Part shown: piece after piece, positions 7,095-8,165 of the stretch | How positions within the stretch are numbered: position 1 is the first letter of the stretch | How the letters are laid out: every line of letters starts with the position of its first letter | Assembly: GCA_030123645.1 (NCBI GenBank) | Contig: JASJYE010000091.1 | Location: 1-8,165, forward strand | Direction of reading: 5' to 3' | DNA from: Candidatus Hydrogenedentota bacterium | Lineage (GTDB): Bacteria; Hydrogenedentota; Hydrogenedentia; Hydrogenedentales; GCA-2746185 | Length of the DNA stretch: 8,165 nucleotides | The notes under the pieces: generated by a model | Told to the model about the DNA's origin: nothing | What the model saw: the letters and a program-made list of their open reading frames with translations, nothing else | The model's database searches: none | Program-made: the position numbers and the translations under genes

Positions 7095-7110
7095 GGCGGC
7101 GATCGCCGCC
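7095..7110 (+). terminator. Perfect GC-rich palindrome after glpK; possible terminator
   Basis: GGCGGCGATCGCCGCC is perfectly self-complementary: 6-bp stem and GATC loop, starting 7 nt after the glpK stop. No T-run follows, so intrinsic termination is unproven. Its place between glpK and a new promoter makes an end-of-transcript role plausible. Confidence 0.4.
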
Positions 7111-7163
7111 ATGTAAGAGATCATTAACACCCTGTCCCCCTTGACTGTGCGCTGCGGGGTCCG

Positions 7164-7192
7164 TTGCACAGGTGGTGACCGCGTGTCATAAT
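7164..7192 (+). promoter_or_regulatory. Sigma70-type promoter for the zinc-finger/TPR/rlmB cluster
   Basis: TTGCAC (7164-7169), 17-nt spacer, CATAAT (7187-7192). The predicted start near 7199 gives a leader of about 55 nt before the ATG at 7254. Another TTGACT at 7141 is too far from this -10 to pair with it. Confidence 0.6.
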
Positions 7193-7253
7193 ATCGGGCG
7201 CATTACGAATCGGAGGGCGGCATAGGTCCTCGGATACGCACACAGGAGGCCGC

Positions 7254-7592
7254 ATGTCCTCGGGAACGCTTTCAAGTTGCCTTAATCATCCGTCCATCGA
7301 GGCCGTTGGACGTTGCAAGCAATGCGGCAAACCGTTCTGCGGTACGTGCGAGATCCTCGGGCCCACCGGCAGGTTCTGCTCCGACGCGTGCAAGCAGCGG
7401 CACGAGGTTTTCGTGAAACGGGCCTCGAAGCTCGACGACATGCGGCGCACCTCAGGGGTCTTCGGGAAGCTGATGGCCCGCCTCAAGAAACTGCTCGTCT
7501 ATGCGGCGGCGATTCTCATCATCGCAGTTGTCATCCACTTCTTCGGCGTCCGTGTTCCGATTGTGAGCGACATCATTAGCAAGGTACTTTAG
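7254..7592 (+). CDS. Small B-box-type zinc-finger protein with one C-terminal transmembrane helix
   Basis: 112 residues. The N-terminal half is a Cys/His cluster, C9-x2-H12, C21-x2-C24, C29-x2-C32, then C42-x3-C46-x3-H50, embedded in CLNHPSIEAVGRCKQCGKPF (9-28). This is the pattern of bacterial B-box-like zinc-binding domains and predicts two bound Zn ions. A basic linker (55-79) leads to a single hydrophobic helix at about 80-98 (LLVYAAAILIIAVVIHFFGV) and a short tail. Positive charge before the helix places the zinc domain in the cytoplasm. AGGAGG (7244-7249) supports the ATG, though the 4-nt spacing is short. It is 28 nt upstream of the TPR gene and likely first in the cluster. Such domains typically mediate protein or nucleic-acid contacts; its partner is not known. 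Gene call secure, role unknown. Confidence 0.88.
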   Translation: MSSGTLSSCLNHPSIEAVGRCKQCGKPFCGTCEILGPTGRFCSDACKQRHEVFVKRASKLDDMRRTSGVFGKLMARLKKLLVYAAAILIIAVVIHFFGVRVPIVSDIISKVL

Positions 7593-7620
7593 CTGCGAAG
7601 AAACGGCTGGAGAAGGTATC

Positions 7621-8073
7621 ATGGACTTAAGCAAGCTCAAATGGGTCCTTGTCGGCCTTGTCGTCATCGGCGGCGGGTGGCTCGTCACCGAAGGCGGAAT
7701 CAACTGGGTCTATAACAACGCGACGGAGGCCACGCCGGGGGCGGACCTGGAAAAGGACAATATTGACGAGAGCACCCTCTCGCGTTATGGCGGCTTTCTG
7801 TTGCACACATTCCGCTACGAAAAGGCCAAAAGATTCTATCAGACCGCAATTGACCGTTACCCGGACGGGGCCAAGCTCTGGTGGAACTATTACCAAATGG
7901 CCCGCTGCGAAGAGAAGCTCTACAACTATCAGCGCGCCGCCGATATCCTCCATATGCTATGGTCCGAGGACGCCCACCAATACGATAAGCACGTCGATGG
8001 CAAGCCGACGCTCAAGCTCCGGCTCGACACACTCGTCGAGGTGCACGAGCTCGAACGCTACGATGGCCGCTGA
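7621..8073 (+). CDS. Membrane-anchored TPR-like protein of unknown role
   Basis: 150 residues. One hydrophobic segment at about 7-24 (KWVLVGLVVIGGGWLVT) looks like an uncleaved anchor, followed by a polar linker (32-50) and two helix pairs with TPR spacing: about 53-81 (ending FYQTAIDRYPDG) and about 84-112 (WWNYYQMARCEEK then YNYQRAADIL). These would mediate protein contacts, probably outside the cytoplasm if the N-terminus is inside, which is inferred. GGAG at 7609-7612 is 8 nt before the ATG. It sits between the zinc-finger gene (28 nt) and the rRNA methyltransferase gene (12 nt), so the three are likely one operon. I do not recognise a named family; the TPR call rests on helix periodicity and the typical A/Y/P positions. 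Confidence 0.85.
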   Translation: MDLSKLKWVLVGLVVIGGGWLVTEGGINWVYNNATEATPGADLEKDNIDESTLSRYGGFLLHTFRYEKAKRFYQTAIDRYPDGAKLWWNYYQMARCEEKLYNYQRAADILHMLWSEDAHQYDKHVDGKPTLKLRLDTLVEVHELERYDGR

Positions 8074-8085
8074 CGAGAACGGTCC

Positions 8086-8165
8086 GTGAAATCCGACTAC
8101 GTTTACGGCAAACTCCCCGTCCTCGAGTGCCTCCGCGCAGGGAAACGCCCCGCCTTAAAACTGTT
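8086..8165 (+). CDS. rlmB: N-terminus of a TrmH/SpoU-family 23S rRNA 2'-O-methyltransferase (RlmB-like), cut by window edge
   Basis: Starts at GTG 8086, 12 nt after the TPR gene stop; that TGA is in frame, and no ATG lies between, so this is the first available start. The 26 visible codons read MKSDYVYGKLPVLECLRAGK then RPALKL. The YG-xx-PVLE-x-LRAGKR pattern is the N-terminal substrate-binding segment of RlmB-type enzymes, which methylate G2251 of 23S rRNA using SAM. The catalytic SPOUT domain lies beyond the window, so RlmB versus another TrmH-family member cannot be settled here. Confidence 0.8.
   Translation, partial: MKSDYVYGKLPVLECLRAGKRPALKL

Noticed and set aside
7099..7106. GCGATCGC octamer, the cyanobacterial HIP1 repeat sequence
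   Set aside because: I noticed it only once in this window, as the centre of a hairpin; HIP1 is meaningful only when highly abundant.
1..8165. Mobile elements, CRISPR arrays, riboswitches, defence genes
   Set aside because: I looked for direct repeats, terminal inverted repeats, transposase or nuclease motifs and conserved riboswitch cores, and saw none I could support.

Overview
This looks like a chromosomal window from a bacterium with GC-rich DNA and a strong GC bias at third codon positions. It holds parts of several ordinary housekeeping and metabolic loci plus one large protein I do not recognise. I cannot place the organism from sequence alone. A cytosolic M42 peptidase, a giant glycoside-hydrolase-like orphan and small zinc-finger and TPR membrane proteins would fit an uncultured PVC- or Hydrogenedentota/Sumerlaeota-type bacterium, but that is a low-confidence inference. 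I see no insertion sequence, phage gene, CRISPR array or other sign of a mobile region.

Left arm, minus strand (3541 down to 1). A 785-codon gene (1184-3541) encodes a multidomain protein: a beta-rich N-terminal module, a TIM-barrel-like centre, a second beta module and a long helical tail. It ends just before a hairpin. A well-formed sigma70-type promoter (1076-1105) then drives tRNA-Gln(TTG), followed by prs (PRPP synthase), which runs off the left edge. tRNA-Gln and prs are probably on one transcript.

Right arm, plus strand (3625 to 8165). An M42-family aminopeptidase starts 83 bp from the divergent large gene; its first metal-ligand His is replaced by Leu. Next come glpF and glpK, 43 nt apart, forming a glycerol uptake and phosphorylation pair: GlpF lets glycerol in and GlpK traps it as glycerol-3-phosphate. 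After a palindrome and a second good promoter (7164-7192) comes a tight three-gene cluster: a B-box-like zinc-finger protein with one membrane helix, a membrane-anchored TPR-like protein, and the start of an RlmB/TrmH-type 23S rRNA 2'-O-methyltransferase cut by the right edge.

The most notable items are the M42 enzyme lacking a canonical metal ligand, the unclassified 785-residue protein with a Cys cluster in its tail, and the zinc-finger/TPR/rRNA methyltransferase cluster. I did not find convincing evidence of a wholly new multi-gene system such as a defence island.
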